From NCBI RefSeq assembly GCF_051020955.1, contig NC_135026.1, positions 7,664,501 through 7,728,500 of the forward strand: 64,000 nucleotides of DNA. The letters are read 5' to 3'. This DNA comes from Megalopta genalis (lineage: Eukaryota; Arthropoda; Insecta; Hymenoptera; Halictidae). Below are positions 10,796 through 20,950 of the stretch, piece by piece (position 1 is the stretch's first letter; every line of letters begins with the position of its first letter). The notes below the pieces were generated by a model, which saw only the letters and a list, made by a program, of their open reading frames with translations, was not told the DNA's origin and did no database searches. A program made the translations under genes and the position numbers.

Positions 10796-11365
10796 TGTGA
10801 CCTCCGAATTACGCTAGAATGGTGTTACGTGACCTCGGAATTGCCTTAGAATGGTGTCAAGTAACCTCGGAATTGCCTTAGAATGGTGTCAAGTGACCTC
10901 GGAATTGCCTTCTAATCGTGTCACGTGGCCTTCGAATTGTCTTCTAATCGTATCATGAGGCCTCGGAATTGCCTTAGAATGGTGTCACGTGGCCTCGGAA
11001 TTGTCTTCTAATCGTATCATGAAGCCTCCGAATTGTCTTCGTATAGTGTCACGTGGCCTCTGAATTGCCTTCGAATCGTGTCACGTGACCTCCGAATTTC
11101 CTTCGTATCGTGTCACGTGGTCTCGGAATTGCCTTCGAATCGTGTCACGTGGCTTTCGAATTGTCTTCAAATCGTATCATGAGGCCTCTGAATTGCCTTC
11201 GAATCGTGTCACGTGGCTTCCGAATTGCCTTCGAATCGGGTCACATAGGCTCCTAATTTCCTTCGAATCGAGTCATGTGGCCTCCGAATTGCCTTCGAAT
11301 CGTGGCAAGTGGTCTCTGAATTGCCTCCGAACCGTATCACGTGCCCTCCGAATTGCCTCCAAAAT
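10780..11365 (+). repeat. 32-bp minisatellite carrying CACGTG boxes, array 1
   Basis: About 18 units of a 32-bp repeat, roughly GTGTCACGTGGCCTCCGAAT followed by TGCCTTCGAATC. CACGTG is intact at 10922, 10986, 11050, 11082, 11114, 11146, 11210 and 11338, all offset by multiples of 32. The 11082 unit contains the ten-base palindrome GTCACGTGAC. ORFs across it are translations of the repeat. A second array of the same unit is at 53253-53632. Confidence 0.93.
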
Positions 11366-12002
11366 CAGTGGGAACGGTAACAACGGTAGCATCTCCAATC
11401 CGTTCCCAATCCACGAGCTTAATACCTTATTCATAAAAGTGTATCGTCGCCCGTCCAATTTGCAATAGAGTAAATACTTCAGCGCCTTCCGTGCCGCGGT
11501 CAGCGGTGGCCCCGTCGGGCCGATGCGTCACGTGCTAGGTCCGCTGCTGGTTTCGAATGAGAGAGGCTCGCGGCGGAAATAATTCATCCGGCTGGGTTGT
11601 ACGGCACATTGATTACCCGGCGGATCGCAGAAGTAAGCAATCAAATATGCTTCGAGAGCGGGCAAAATAAATTCCCCGAGAGCGTGCATCATCTTCCGTT
11701 GAACGCGTGTAACTCGATTACGCGTGCCGGACCGGGTCTCGCGGCCGACTGGATCCGCAAACGTGATTACGCGGGACGCTGGCTCTCGGCCCGATCCCTT
11801 CGCCCTGCGTCCGCCGTCCTGCGTCCACGGACTTCTTCGTTAATTTTGCATCGATCGTTGCACAGCGGGGGCTGCGCGCGTGCACCTATGGCTTACCGGA
11901 AACGCGACACGCGGCACAACGCTCCTCGGCGTCGAGGAAAACTGGACAATATTCGTGTTCCCGTTGATCGGAGGTTGTTAACCTTCGACTGACGTGTTAG
12001 GA
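11366..12002. other. GC-rich single-copy block
   Basis: Non-repetitive, ending at the start of a transposon-like element. The 131-codon ORF at 11597-11992 has no recognisable domain. No gene supported. Confidence 0.5.
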
Positions 12003-12745
12003 AGTGCAATAATTTCTCCCAGAAATGGTCGGCGATCGGAAATAAAATCGGTAGATCCGAGAATACTAAGTCGCGATTCTTCGGGCCTCGCGGCTCATTC
12101 TTACAGAGACGAACGCATAGTAATACTAGAATAGAAACGATGACTTAAATTTGTTATTTCTCATTTTTTGCCACGATTCGAATAATTGACTGACGAGTCA
12201 ATTCCCGAGGTGCGCATGCATCGAACTCTGCCAAAGGGCCTAATCGATTAATATGGTAAAAATGGCGCTTAGAGGTTTTTTTAATGACTATTACACTGTT
12301 CGACAGCTGACCAAGAAAAGCTAATTTGTGCAAAATTTCAACCCCGTAACTTGTCCGTGGTGATAGTTACAGGGTAAATTAGATTGCGCGCTTTTCCGCC
12401 CATTTCCGGCTTTCGGTGATGTTTTAAAATTTTGAAAAAAATATGGCTTATTTTGGACGACAAGCCGCATATTGTAGAATTTTTTCAGATTTTTCGGCTG
12501 CGATCTGTAGTTAACGAAAATGGAAAATCGAAAAGAAATCGGAAAATTGAAGATTTCTCGAAATCGAAAATGTCGGTTATTTTTATATTAATTCCCTGAT
12601 AAGGTACTATCGAAAACAGTGCGCTCAATTTTTTTCAGATTTTTCGTGGAATTGTTAAAAAAATGAAAGTGGTACACATCTTGCACATAAGCATAGGGAA
12701 ATTCACGGCAACCCAAAATTTGGCATTTCCGGAAGAAGTTTCTAT
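12003..12745 (+). mobile_element. non-autonomous element of the TTTCTCCC family, probably near full length
   Basis: The left end reads ATAATTTCTCCCAGAAATGG; the right end is the reverse complement type, GGCATTTCCGGAAGAAG, preceded by AGGGAAATTCACGGCAACCC. The two ends are therefore inverted copies, about 740 bp apart. The interior is AT-rich with no ORF. A segment at about 12262-12402 (GTAGTTACAGGGTAAATTAG-like, then GCGCTTTTCCGCCC) is shared with 53091-53252. Exact boundaries are uncertain because the ends have decayed. Confidence 0.65.
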
Positions 12746-13190
12746 TTGATATTTTATTTAAATTTTTATATATAGTACTTTATATATAATAGTTTTATTT
12801 AAAGTATTTTTATTTAAGTCGTTCACTTAATTACTCGATTTTCGTCAAGCAAATAAAATAAATAGCCGCCACATTATAAACAACCAAGAAATATCATGCA
12901 AGAAATAACATGAAGGACACGTTCCAAAGATTGCCGAATAATGCTCAGTAGTACCATAAACGTCGTCTATAGTACAATTTCTAATATGGCCGGCAGCCGA
13001 GGGTTAAAAATACTAAAAATATTTTAAAAAATATTAAAAATAATTAAAAATATTTTCCATAAAATTCCAAAAGAACTACACATTGTTCTGTGTTTTTCTC
13101 ACGATGTTTATTTCTTTTACGTCTAAACAAACTAAAATATACAATTACATACTAATATTCACTCTCAGCAACCTTATGGTCGTGTAAGAG
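12746..13190. other. AT-rich non-coding stretch
   Basis: AT-rich, with a short TATATA-rich patch (12769-12795) and a TTAAAAATA-type run near 13005-13050. Nothing else seen. Confidence 0.6.
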
Positions 13191-14560
13191 TTAAAACGCG
13201 ACTCTGTCCTTTATCATTACTTCCAACCTCCACCCAGCCCAGCCGGAAAGCAACAGCGTCCGGCCATATTTCAAGAAAAGTTCTCAGCCCGAAGTTCCGC
13301 GCGATTCTCCGAGGCTCCATCCCTCCTCCCACCAGCCTTCTCACGCGTCTCATCATCGATGCCGCTTCCCCCACTCCAGCAAGCCAGCCCTCAGGTCTGA
13401 ACTCGCGATTGTTTTTACAGCCGGCTCATTACCGATGCGCCGCGGCTCTCCGGGACCCAGCCTCCCCCCACCCCTCCCCCGCCCGACCGCCCTATCGCCG
13501 CCTTATCCGGCCGGTTTAGCGTGTTTTACGGGCGCGAAGGGAATTTATTATTCGCCGGTGCTCGGACACGGGATTTCTGTTTTCTTTCGTCGGTTTTTGC
13601 GCGGGGCTCTTCGCGAGCACGTTGTCTCTCGGGACATCGACGGGGGCCCACGGCCGGCTCCTTATCGATCCCCCCTCCCCCTCGGCGGGACCTCCTTGCC
13701 CGGCCTCCGTCGCCGCGCTCTGTTCTCCTCTCCACCGGCCTCTTTTTGCCCTTAATCGCACGAATTTATCTTGGTTAGAACGTCTCCGGGAGAGAAGCCG
13801 AGCACCCCCCGTCCCTCCCCCGCGGCCCCTTGCAACCCCCCAGCCGTCCACACCGACGCAGGTGTGTACACACGCGGGACCCGGGTGTGCGTGCGTCGGT
13901 GTGCACCGGCACACGGGCAGCTCTGTAACGATCCAACCCCCCTGGCCGACGCCGCCCCCCTCCCTCCAACGCAGCGCAGCACCGTACACCGACGCTCGTC
14001 GATTTCGCCGTGACTTCTGGCGAATAGACGCGATAATGTTCTTCTTTTACGACTGCCACGCCCGTTGATTCGTTTAATTATTCGATCCCGGGTCGAGTCG
14101 GACGCTGCGAAGCTCCCCGGACGCCGGCCCGCCGCGGCTCGCGCCGCCCGGCTTCCGATCGCCCCGACAGCCCGCTGGGTTTTATAATTGTCCGACGCCG
14201 GAAACGCGCTGCCGGCGACCCTCGGCCGGGTTTACGAGCCGGCGCTTCCGCCAAGACACTCCGCCGGCGACGGGATCCCCGTGTCAACAATTCTACGACC
14301 CGATTTATCGCGGTCGCACGAACTGCAGAATCGCTGGCATCGGGCAAGTTTGTCGCCGGTTACAGAGGCTTCATCTTCTGCCGGAGATTTGATGGGGAAG
14401 CGTTTTGGGGGATGTTCTTTTATGGGTCCCGATCACGGTGCTGGAGTGGGGCGGGCTTGGAAGGGAGGGGGGGTGGAGCGGTGAGGTGTCGCGAGTGGTT
14501 TGGGGTCTAAGGCGCTTGTTTCTGATGTAAGAGGAATTTTTAGTTATGGAAGGGGGCGCC
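13191..14560. other. GC-rich block with C-runs and overlapping ORFs
   Basis: The most GC-rich block of the first quarter, with C-rich runs on the plus strand (13465-13480, 13670-13685, 13800-13845) and a GTGTGTACACAC-type patch near 13862. Up to six ORFs of 60-157 codons overlap on both strands, rich in Pro, Arg, Gly and Ser, as random GC-rich sequence gives. A CpG-island-like promoter cannot be excluded; no start site or exon is visible. Confidence 0.45.
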
Positions 14561-16005
14561 ACTGGCGGACCTAGCGCGGACGTAGCCTAGGCATAACCTA
14601 GAAATTACGTCGACCTGACCCCACAGACCCAAGCTGACCTCCTCGCGAAACTTCACTACATTGTAGGTCCAGGACGACCGTAGGAACTTTGGGGGTGTAT
14701 TTGGAGGTGTGCGAAAAATTATATTTGATCAAGGTTATTTAAAATAATATAATAATAAAAGAATAATAAAATAAAATAACTAGACCTAGTTTGGTTTAGC
14801 TTCTCGAGTCGCAAGCGGACCCTCGGCAGTCCCTTACCACTCCACAAATAGGTCCTTTACCACCCCCGCCACATACAAGAACAATTTTTTTTTTCATCCG
14901 GAATTAAATTAGCGAGCAGACAATTTGTCGTTTCCAAGAAATCCGCGATTATTCGATTTCCTCGCTAGTTTTTGATTTTTAGTAATCGCAGCTTGCGTCC
15001 GAAAAATCTGAAAAAATTCTCCAATGTGCACTCGGAAATGCAAAATGAGACAGAATTGTTTCAAAATTTTCGGAAGCCACGGTTACGGGAGATGGGGGGA
15101 GGAGAGAAGAACCGGTAAATCGCGCGATCGAAATTTTGCACCGAGAAGGAAAAACCCCTTTTTCCTTCTTCATTTGATCGAGCCGTGGCCTTTAGGCGGG
15201 CGCCGCTGTATTTATCGTTCAGAAAAGTGATATTTTCGGTCTCTTAAGCCGGCGGCCGCGCGGCGCGTCGCGTGCGCCGCAGCGGATCTAATCCGCGACG
15301 GGGACGGCCGGCGATTTCGTAGGGAATTAATCGATCGGCGGGGGCAGGGAAATTCGCGCGCGCAGGTATTAAAGGATTTCCCTCCATGGTTCCTGATAAT
15401 TCGATTGTACTCCCGGCGAATACACAAGGCCGACGTGCGCCTCGCGCGGCCACGGCCGAACAAAATGAATCAAATCCACGGTAAATTCCCGGTTACACGG
15501 CCGAGAAAAATGGCCGACGAATCTCCTGCGCCAGAGTGGAAATCCCCCCTCCCCCTTCCCAACCGCGCACTTTGCTGACGCGGCGAAATTTTCTGTCTTC
15601 CCGGGGCTGCCGAACGGCCCTCTGATTAACAGAGTAACCGTCGACGAATTTATTGACCGTTTAATTAATGCGAGCGGCGCACGAGCGCACGACCGTGAAC
15701 GGGCGGCCCGACGGCGAATTAAAAGGACCCGCGCGTAGCTTCGCTCGAAGTCACCGCGGATTTTGAAGTTCGCGAATTTTTCTTGCGTCGGTGACCGAAG
15801 CTGTGGACATTTTTTCTCATCAGAAATGATTCTACAAATTTTCTCAAATAATATAACGTGGTTTTTATCAACGTTGCAAGCATTTCGGTAGATTTGAACA
15901 ATCTTCGAGAAACCCGAAGTCAATTCGAGACGTCGGTAAGGCAGGGTGTGATATTCCGTAAAAATATATTATTCGGAAAATTTTCGCTCTTATCTACTCG
16001 TAATC
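14561..16005. other. single-copy DNA, mixed composition
   Basis: Alternating GC-rich and AT-rich patches, including an AATAATAAAA run near 14740-14780. The 184-codon minus-strand ORF (15369-15923) overlaps others and has no recognisable domain. 15200-15450 contains balanced GC-rich and TTAATTAAT-like words, as in the block at 7.3-7.8 kb. No gene supported. Confidence 0.45.
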
Positions 16006-16215
16006 AAAAATCCTTCTCGCAAATATCGTTTATTACGTGAACGAATCATTCTTGTAAAATTTCAACCGAACTGCAGACGAAAAGTTTTGAAGGTTACCGA
16101 AGGTCAAACGTTTATCGCAAATTTCTAGCCTCTGCTTCCGAGGCGGCGAAAATCCTTCTCGCAAATATTATTTCAACGTGAAACAATCCTCTCCGTAAAA
16201 TTCCAGCCGAATCGA
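16006..16215 (+). repeat. local direct duplication, ~143-bp shift
   Basis: AAAAATCCTTCTCGCAAATAT near 16006 recurs as AAAATCCTTCTCGCAAATAT near 16149. Each copy is followed by an ACGTGAA segment and a TAAAATTYCARCCGAA segment. This is a diverged two-copy tandem duplication of unknown family. Confidence 0.75.
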
Positions 16216-17153
16216 AAGTGTTCAAATTTACAAGCACTGACGGTATATATATATAATAAATTGTTAACGTAAAATCTAGAATAAAATATAGTTAAATAAA
16301 ACATAGCAAGCGGTGTTTCGATCGCGGATTTGAACCTGCGCGAATCGCTTGACAGCGGGTAACGGAGCGGAAGAGGATCGAGAGGATCGATAATCGACAG
16401 GCCGAGGTCCGCGGGCAGACTTCCGGCGCGGAAGTAAATTATCAAGAGGAGACATTAGGGACCGTCGAAAATCGGCGGCCGGTTTTTATCCGCTTTGCGC
16501 TCGCCGCACGATGAAAGCAGGAAAGACGGTAATTGCTTTCTTGGAGGGTCGCAAAGAAAATATTGTCGCTGTCGCGGAGCAAAGCGCGGTTGATGGCATA
16601 AATTTGGCATAGAAAAAAGAAAAGGGAAAATAGCCGGTAATCGCCTTATCTCCCGGGGATCCGGCGCGCGGCGCCCTATCGGCACCGAGATTCACCGAGA
16701 TTTTCCTCCGACCGACGCCGGTGCTAGGGCCGCGCCGCGACGACTCGCGTCTTGTTTACGTAGCCAAATATATGATAATGCATAGTAACACGCCGAATGA
16801 ATATGTAACGCCGTCACGCCGCGGCTTTAAATAATTCCGCGAGCGCTGAGCTAATAGGACTCGTTCGGACGCACGAAGAATGGAACCGAACGCAAACAGC
16901 CCCGGTGCCCGACCACGCTGCTCTCCGCACTTCAATTGTTGCAAATTGCTGACTAACGGCTCGTTGCCCGGCGAACTTTAACCTTTTCGACCGTTTCAAT
17001 CACCGGGAACAGGAAATTCAATTTTCAAGAACGTTCGCGAACTTTCAATTTTTTGGTTAGGCCAGCGTGTGTCTGGCCAACTGCTGTGTTCGATAAACCA
17101 GATTTTATAGTAATTGTTTACATCGTTCAATGGTTCAAAATGATCAGTATTTT
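16216..17153. other. single-copy DNA
   Basis: Mostly GC-rich and non-repetitive, becoming AT-rich after about 17000. A minus-strand GGTTCAAATCC near 16330 looks like a Pol III B box, but no tRNA fold surrounds it. Nothing else identified. Confidence 0.5.
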
Positions 17154-18185
17154 TTAACCCTTTGCACTCCGCTGTCCCCTTTCGTGGGACATTGTAATTC
17201 TAGCATATCACTCGGATGTCCCCTCTCGTGGGACATTAAAGTTTATTAGTGATTACGGGGAATTGAATTATTTCAGCGCAACTTTTTGAGACATGCATGT
17301 TTTCTCTTGAAATGGCACAAGAAATCAAATCAAAATATAGCAAAATTACTAAGGTATATACGAGAAATGTCAGCGGGTTTTGACGAGAACGTGAGAGGCG
17401 TGCTCACGACGGTACGAGCACTTCAAAGGCGCCACTTGAAAAGAGCGATAAGGCAAGTTTGTAGAAGAAAGATCGGTATGCGAACATAGCACACACTGTA
17501 CAGTGAGATTTATAATCATAAAATCTGGAGGAAAAGATTTTCAAAGCTGAACTCAGTCCGGTTTGAAGCGTCGAGCGGTATAGATAGATCTAACGAGTGA
17601 GAAAATCGGAAAAGTGATTCTTCTCTTGGTAAATAAATTGTTTGGTAAAAGTTTTTTTGGTAAATATTATCTTGTGAGTTAGTAATAACAATTAGAAATT
17701 TTCAACCTATGTATTTATTCATATTTTTTATTAGAACAATGGCAAAACGTCCAAACACGAATGAGTCTCATGACGCAAGTAGTAGTGAAGATGAGCTCCA
17801 GATAAACGTTTATACAGATATGTTAGAAAGACTAACTGTAGAAGGTTTTCTTCTACAGTTAGTCTATCGTTTTGATAGCAGTGATAGTGATATCGTTCAA
17901 GCAACAAGGCGACGAGAGAAAGAGTTCGCATAGATAGCGATTACAACAACAAAACAAAATTATAAAACAAACAATAACAAAATTATAAAAAATAAAATAT
18001 TGATCTTTTTGCAAATTTCTCGATTTCAGCCAAATTCATATAAGTCCAATATCATTATAATATGTTAGTTAGTTCCAAAACCATACTAAATAATACGAGG
18101 GTCTGTAAATGCCCGTTTCTGCCGAAAAGTGGCGCTGAGCAGCTGGCAGCCAACGTCCAGAATGGTTCGGAGTGCTAAGGGTTAA
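17154..18185 (+). mobile_element. piggyBac-like element, internally deleted
   Basis: The element is bounded by TTAA at 17154-17157 and 18182-18185, the target-site duplication typical of piggyBac elements. Left end CCCTTTGCACTCCG and the reverse complement of the right end, CCCTTAGCACTCCG, match at 13 of 14 bases. Next to the left end, TGTCCCCTTTCGTGGGACA (from 17173) is repeated 44 bp on (from 17217, with TCTC for TTTC). Each copy is itself a near-palindrome. The interior (about 1,024 bp) is far shorter than an autonomous element and holds only a short N-terminal-like ORF, so it would depend on a transposase supplied elsewhere. Superfamily assignment rests on the ends and target site. Confidence 0.9.
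17739..17933 (+). pseudogene. possible piggyBac transposase N-terminal remnant (64 codons)
   Basis: The ORF opens MAKRPNTNESHDASSSEDEL and continues to a DSSDSD run about residue 47, then a basic RRREK tail and a stop. Acidic Ser-rich N-termini of this kind are usual before the catalytic domain of piggyBac transposases. The catalytic domain is wholly absent. Codons around residues 31-43 come from a perfect 16-bp inverted repeat (17829-17844 and 17850-17865, loop 5), so this stretch was probably altered by a small foldback insertion or template switch. The start at 17739 was preferred over an upstream in-frame ATG at 17709, whose extra residues are hydrophobic and AT-derived. It might instead be a chance ORF. 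Confidence 0.5.
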
Positions 18186-18214
18186 TCCAATTGTAACAAT
18201 GCTGCCGAGGTTTC

Positions 18215-18310
18215 GAATTTTAGTGTGTATTACCATTTCACTGTCACTGCCTGCAATTTTGAGAACTTCCGATTCGGCTAAAACTTTACGTAGAACGTCG
18301 TTTAGGCTAG
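18215..18310 (+). repeat. isolated diverged monomer of the ~155-bp satellite
   Basis: TTACCATTTCACTGTCACTG, then CTGCAATTTTGAGAACTTCC and a CGGCTAAAACTTTACG segment. The order matches the monomers at 8.4-8.8 kb. A single copy 9.3 kb from the array. Confidence 0.6.
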
Positions 18311-19213
18311 AAACAAGGTCTGCGAGAAGGATAAAATCGACATTCTGTCGAAATTATGAGTAAAGCATAATGTTCGCTCTTTTCGATATCGTACGAATCT
18401 GTTCAAATGTTTGCAATACCAATAAAAGCATACATCGTTTCACTCGACAAGATCTGTAGAATCTTCTGCCGTTAACAGAATTTCCGTGGCTTTGTCCGGG
18501 CGAAGCACAAAGAATCCCGAAAACTGAAAATCCGTCCGAAATTGGAGAAAATATAGCTTCGAGAGAGAGAGAGACGAGAAATTTTCAACTTCAAGAATTC
18601 GTCGTGCACGTCGGTCACGAATGGCAACGGCAATTTTCCGTGCATGCGACGATTCCGCAGTGGCCTGCCCGAGCGAAACGATGCACTTTTTGATAGCACT
18701 GCAGCGATTTGAACGGGTTCGGATAACGTTCGAAGCCGGCGCGCGATACAGACCCGCGCGGCGTTCCGGGCCTCGGTATTTTTGCAGCGCTAGTTAGACA
18801 GTTCGGGAACAGCCGAATCCGCCGATCAAGCTTTTCGAACACGCGGCAGTGTTTTACGGCGAGCCGAAAGTTTCCCGAACGGCGGCGCCCGGTAATCCTC
18901 GGATTACGTGCGCCCGCCGAATCGGGTAACTCAGTCACGCAAACGCGCGCTTCATAACTCAAGACATGTTTGTGACAACACGGACCGCTTTTTGTGCGTC
19001 GCTGTTTAAGCCGGGTTTACTGCAGTTAATGTAATACATAAGTTATACAAGATCCGCGCGCGGTGCCGGAACGAGAAGCGCGCGGCGTCGCCGTCCCATC
19101 ATCTTTTTGCGCGACACCTATTTTCTCGATCGGGGAACCGCCGACGCTAATTACGGGGCTGTCGAAAAATGTTCACCGGACTTTTGAGAGCGGATTCGAA
19201 TTTATTGGCACGT
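18311..19213. other. single-copy DNA
   Basis: Mixed composition with a short GA run near 18560. Short ORFs of up to 115 codons have no recognisable domain. No repeat family is seen. Confidence 0.5.
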
Positions 19214-19234
19214 TTCACCTTTTACGCACGACGC

Positions 19235-19292
19235 GCCACTATAGTGGCTTTCGCGGATGTCATCTTTCAGAACGACGCGCCACTATAGTGGC
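19235..19292. repeat. paired 14-bp palindromes GCCACTATAGTGGC
   Basis: Two identical perfect palindromes, each within an ACGACGCGCCACTATAGTGG context, 44 bp apart. They could be protein-binding sites of a transposon end, or self-pairing stems. Confidence 0.9.
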
Positions 19293-19391
19293 TTGCTCTA
19301 GTAGCTCACTCGCTCATCGTTTGAACCAAATAATCGTCTTCATATGCATTGTTTCACACTTCTTTTGTCTTCGCATCGATTTACAACAGTC

Positions 19392-19760
19392 TACAGAGTG
19401 TCCCAAAAATGTCTCGCAATCCGGAAATGGCGGGTTCCTCGGATCATTTGAAGCAGCTTCTTCCTTTACAAAAATGTTCTCCGAGGCACCGTTAACGAGT
19501 TATTAACGAAAACCAGTGACCAATAAGAATCGAGTACGGCTGACGCGAGGCGGCCCAGCCAACCAGCGCGCGAAGCCCAGTTCCGCTCATTGGCTAGATC
19601 GCCTTGCGCCAGCCGAGCTCGCCTCTCATTGGACACTGTTTTTCGTTAATAACTCGTTAACGGTGTCTCGGAGAAAATTTTTGTAAAGGAAAAAGTTGCT
19701 TCAAATGGCCTGAGGAACCCGCCACTTTCGGATTGCGAGACATTTTTGGGACACCCTGTA
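19392..19760. mobile_element. foldback element, copy B (full length)
   Basis: It starts TACAGAGTGTCCCAAAAATG and ends with the inverted form, CATTTTTGGGACACCCTGTA. TA flanks both sides, as for a TA target-site duplication. Arms of about 125 bp pair almost throughout, including GTTAACGAGTTATTAACGAA and its complement. A GC-rich loop of about 100 bp lies between. No ORF. TA duplication and CAGRGTGTCCC ends are compatible with a Tc1/mariner-mobilised MITE (inference). Confidence 0.93.
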
Positions 19761-19995
19761 TATACAGTATCAGACTCTGTACAGTACACATCAGACTCTG
19801 CCGTCCAGAGAAATAGCCTCGCGCCGAATTCAGCCGTACCTAAAAGGTTAACGACGAATCGGAAACCTCGCAATTTTCGATGATTTTAAGAAAATGAAAC
19901 TGGAATGAAAATTGAGGTTATGTGAAGCAAGGCAACGGATGTTTTTGTAAAATGTGTAACACTGTTAGACACTGTATACATTTGGCATACTCTTA

Positions 19996-20740
19996 ATTGA
20001 GTAAGATCTATGGTTTGACACAAGTAAACGGAAAAATAAACTTCGGTACGACACTTAACAATGTAAGCGAAAAAAAAGGAACGAAAAGACTGCACGGTGA
20101 AATCACAACGAACACGCGGCCTGCTGGCTTCACACGCACGATTTAACATTTATTCCGGCAATTGTGCACAGATGTCGCGGCGACAGTCTATTTTATTTCA
20201 ACGTTTATTCGATCCTTCAACTTGCCATAAATCGCCATAATTAAATACGGATTCTTTATGCAGAATACAAATTGTCCACTTTAGTTGCAATGAACAGGAC
20301 TTAAAGAAACATTCGCTTCCATTCTTAACGGTTTCAGTAGCTTGTTCGTAACCTGAAAGCATTGTCCAATTTTTCCCGTGCATTCACTGTCTTGTACTTC
20401 GCTTAATCACCTTTGCTATAACTGCATAAAATTCGTAGTAATTGAATGAGATCTATGGTTTGTTGCGAATAAATAGAAAAATAAACTTCGGCACTACATT
20501 TAACAATGCAAGCGAGAAAAGGAACGCGAAGACTGCACGGAGAAATCACAACGACCAACTGGCTTCACGCCCACGATTTAGCATTTATTCCGACAATTGT
20601 GCACAGATGTCGCGGCGACAGTATATTTTATTTCAACGTTTATTCGATCCTTCAACTTGCCATAAATCGCCATAATTAAATATTCTTTATGGAAAAAAAG
20701 AATTTCCCACTGCATATAACTGCATGAAATTCGCGGTCCG
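19996..20740 (+). repeat. two-copy direct duplication (~270-bp core)
   Basis: Unit 1 (about 19996-20265) and unit 2 (about 20440-20695) share GATCTATGGTTTG, AAATAAACTTCGG, AAGACTGCACGG, AATTGTGCACAGATGTCGCG and TTCGATCCTTCAACTTGCCA in the same order. Identity is high in the second half. A shorter shared word after each unit (TAACTGCATRAAATTCG near 20420 and 20718) shows that the duplicated segment extended further. No gene is recognised; AT-rich sequence and multiple stops argue against coding. Confidence 0.9.
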
Positions 20741-20811
20741 CTAACAACATTTAACACGTTCAAATATTAAATAACAAAAAAATACCCGACAGACAAATAA
20801 ATTTTCGTACG

Positions 20812-20950
20812 TTACACGTGTAGGTTAGGTCCGCGTCGGATCTACAGTTTCTCGCGGATATCTTGGAAACTAAAGAAGATCTGCATTCTTCGTACAGGTA
20901 AAAAATTGTCCAAAATATCGAGCTGTGTACATATATAAATTTTATGAAAA
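20812..20950 (+). repeat. fragment of the 57/60-kb dispersed repeat family
   Basis: TAGGTTAGGTCCGCGTCGG, then GGATATCTTGGAAACTAAAG, a TTGTCCAAAATATCGAGC segment and AAATTTTATGAAAATAGG. The same order of words occurs at 57210-57400 (plus) and 60110-60300 (minus). Diverged fragment. Confidence 0.65.

Larger units (their letters stand above)
19214..19851 (+). mobile_element. probable decayed piggyBac-like element, split by a foldback copy
   Basis: The left end, TTCA-CCTTTTACGCACGACG, resembles the TTAA-CCCTTTGCACTCCG end of the 17.2-kb element. It is followed by two copies of the perfect palindrome GCCACTATAGTGGC (19235-19248 and 19279-19292) spaced 44 bp, the same spacing as the paired near-palindromes of that element. 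The right end, GTACCTAAAAGG-TTAA (TTAA at 19848-19851), resembles GTGCTAAGGG-TTAA. A foldback copy (19392-19760) sits inside. Boundaries are inferred. Confidence 0.5.

Noticed and set aside
13435..14068. Gene or promoter in the GC-rich 13.4-14.1 kb block
   Set aside because: Six overlapping ORFs in different frames and C-runs; no initiator, splice pattern or recognisable peptide.
16325..16345. Possible tRNA (minus-strand GGTTCAAATCC)
   Set aside because: The T-arm stem does not pair over five bases and no D arm, anticodon arm or acceptor stem surrounds it.
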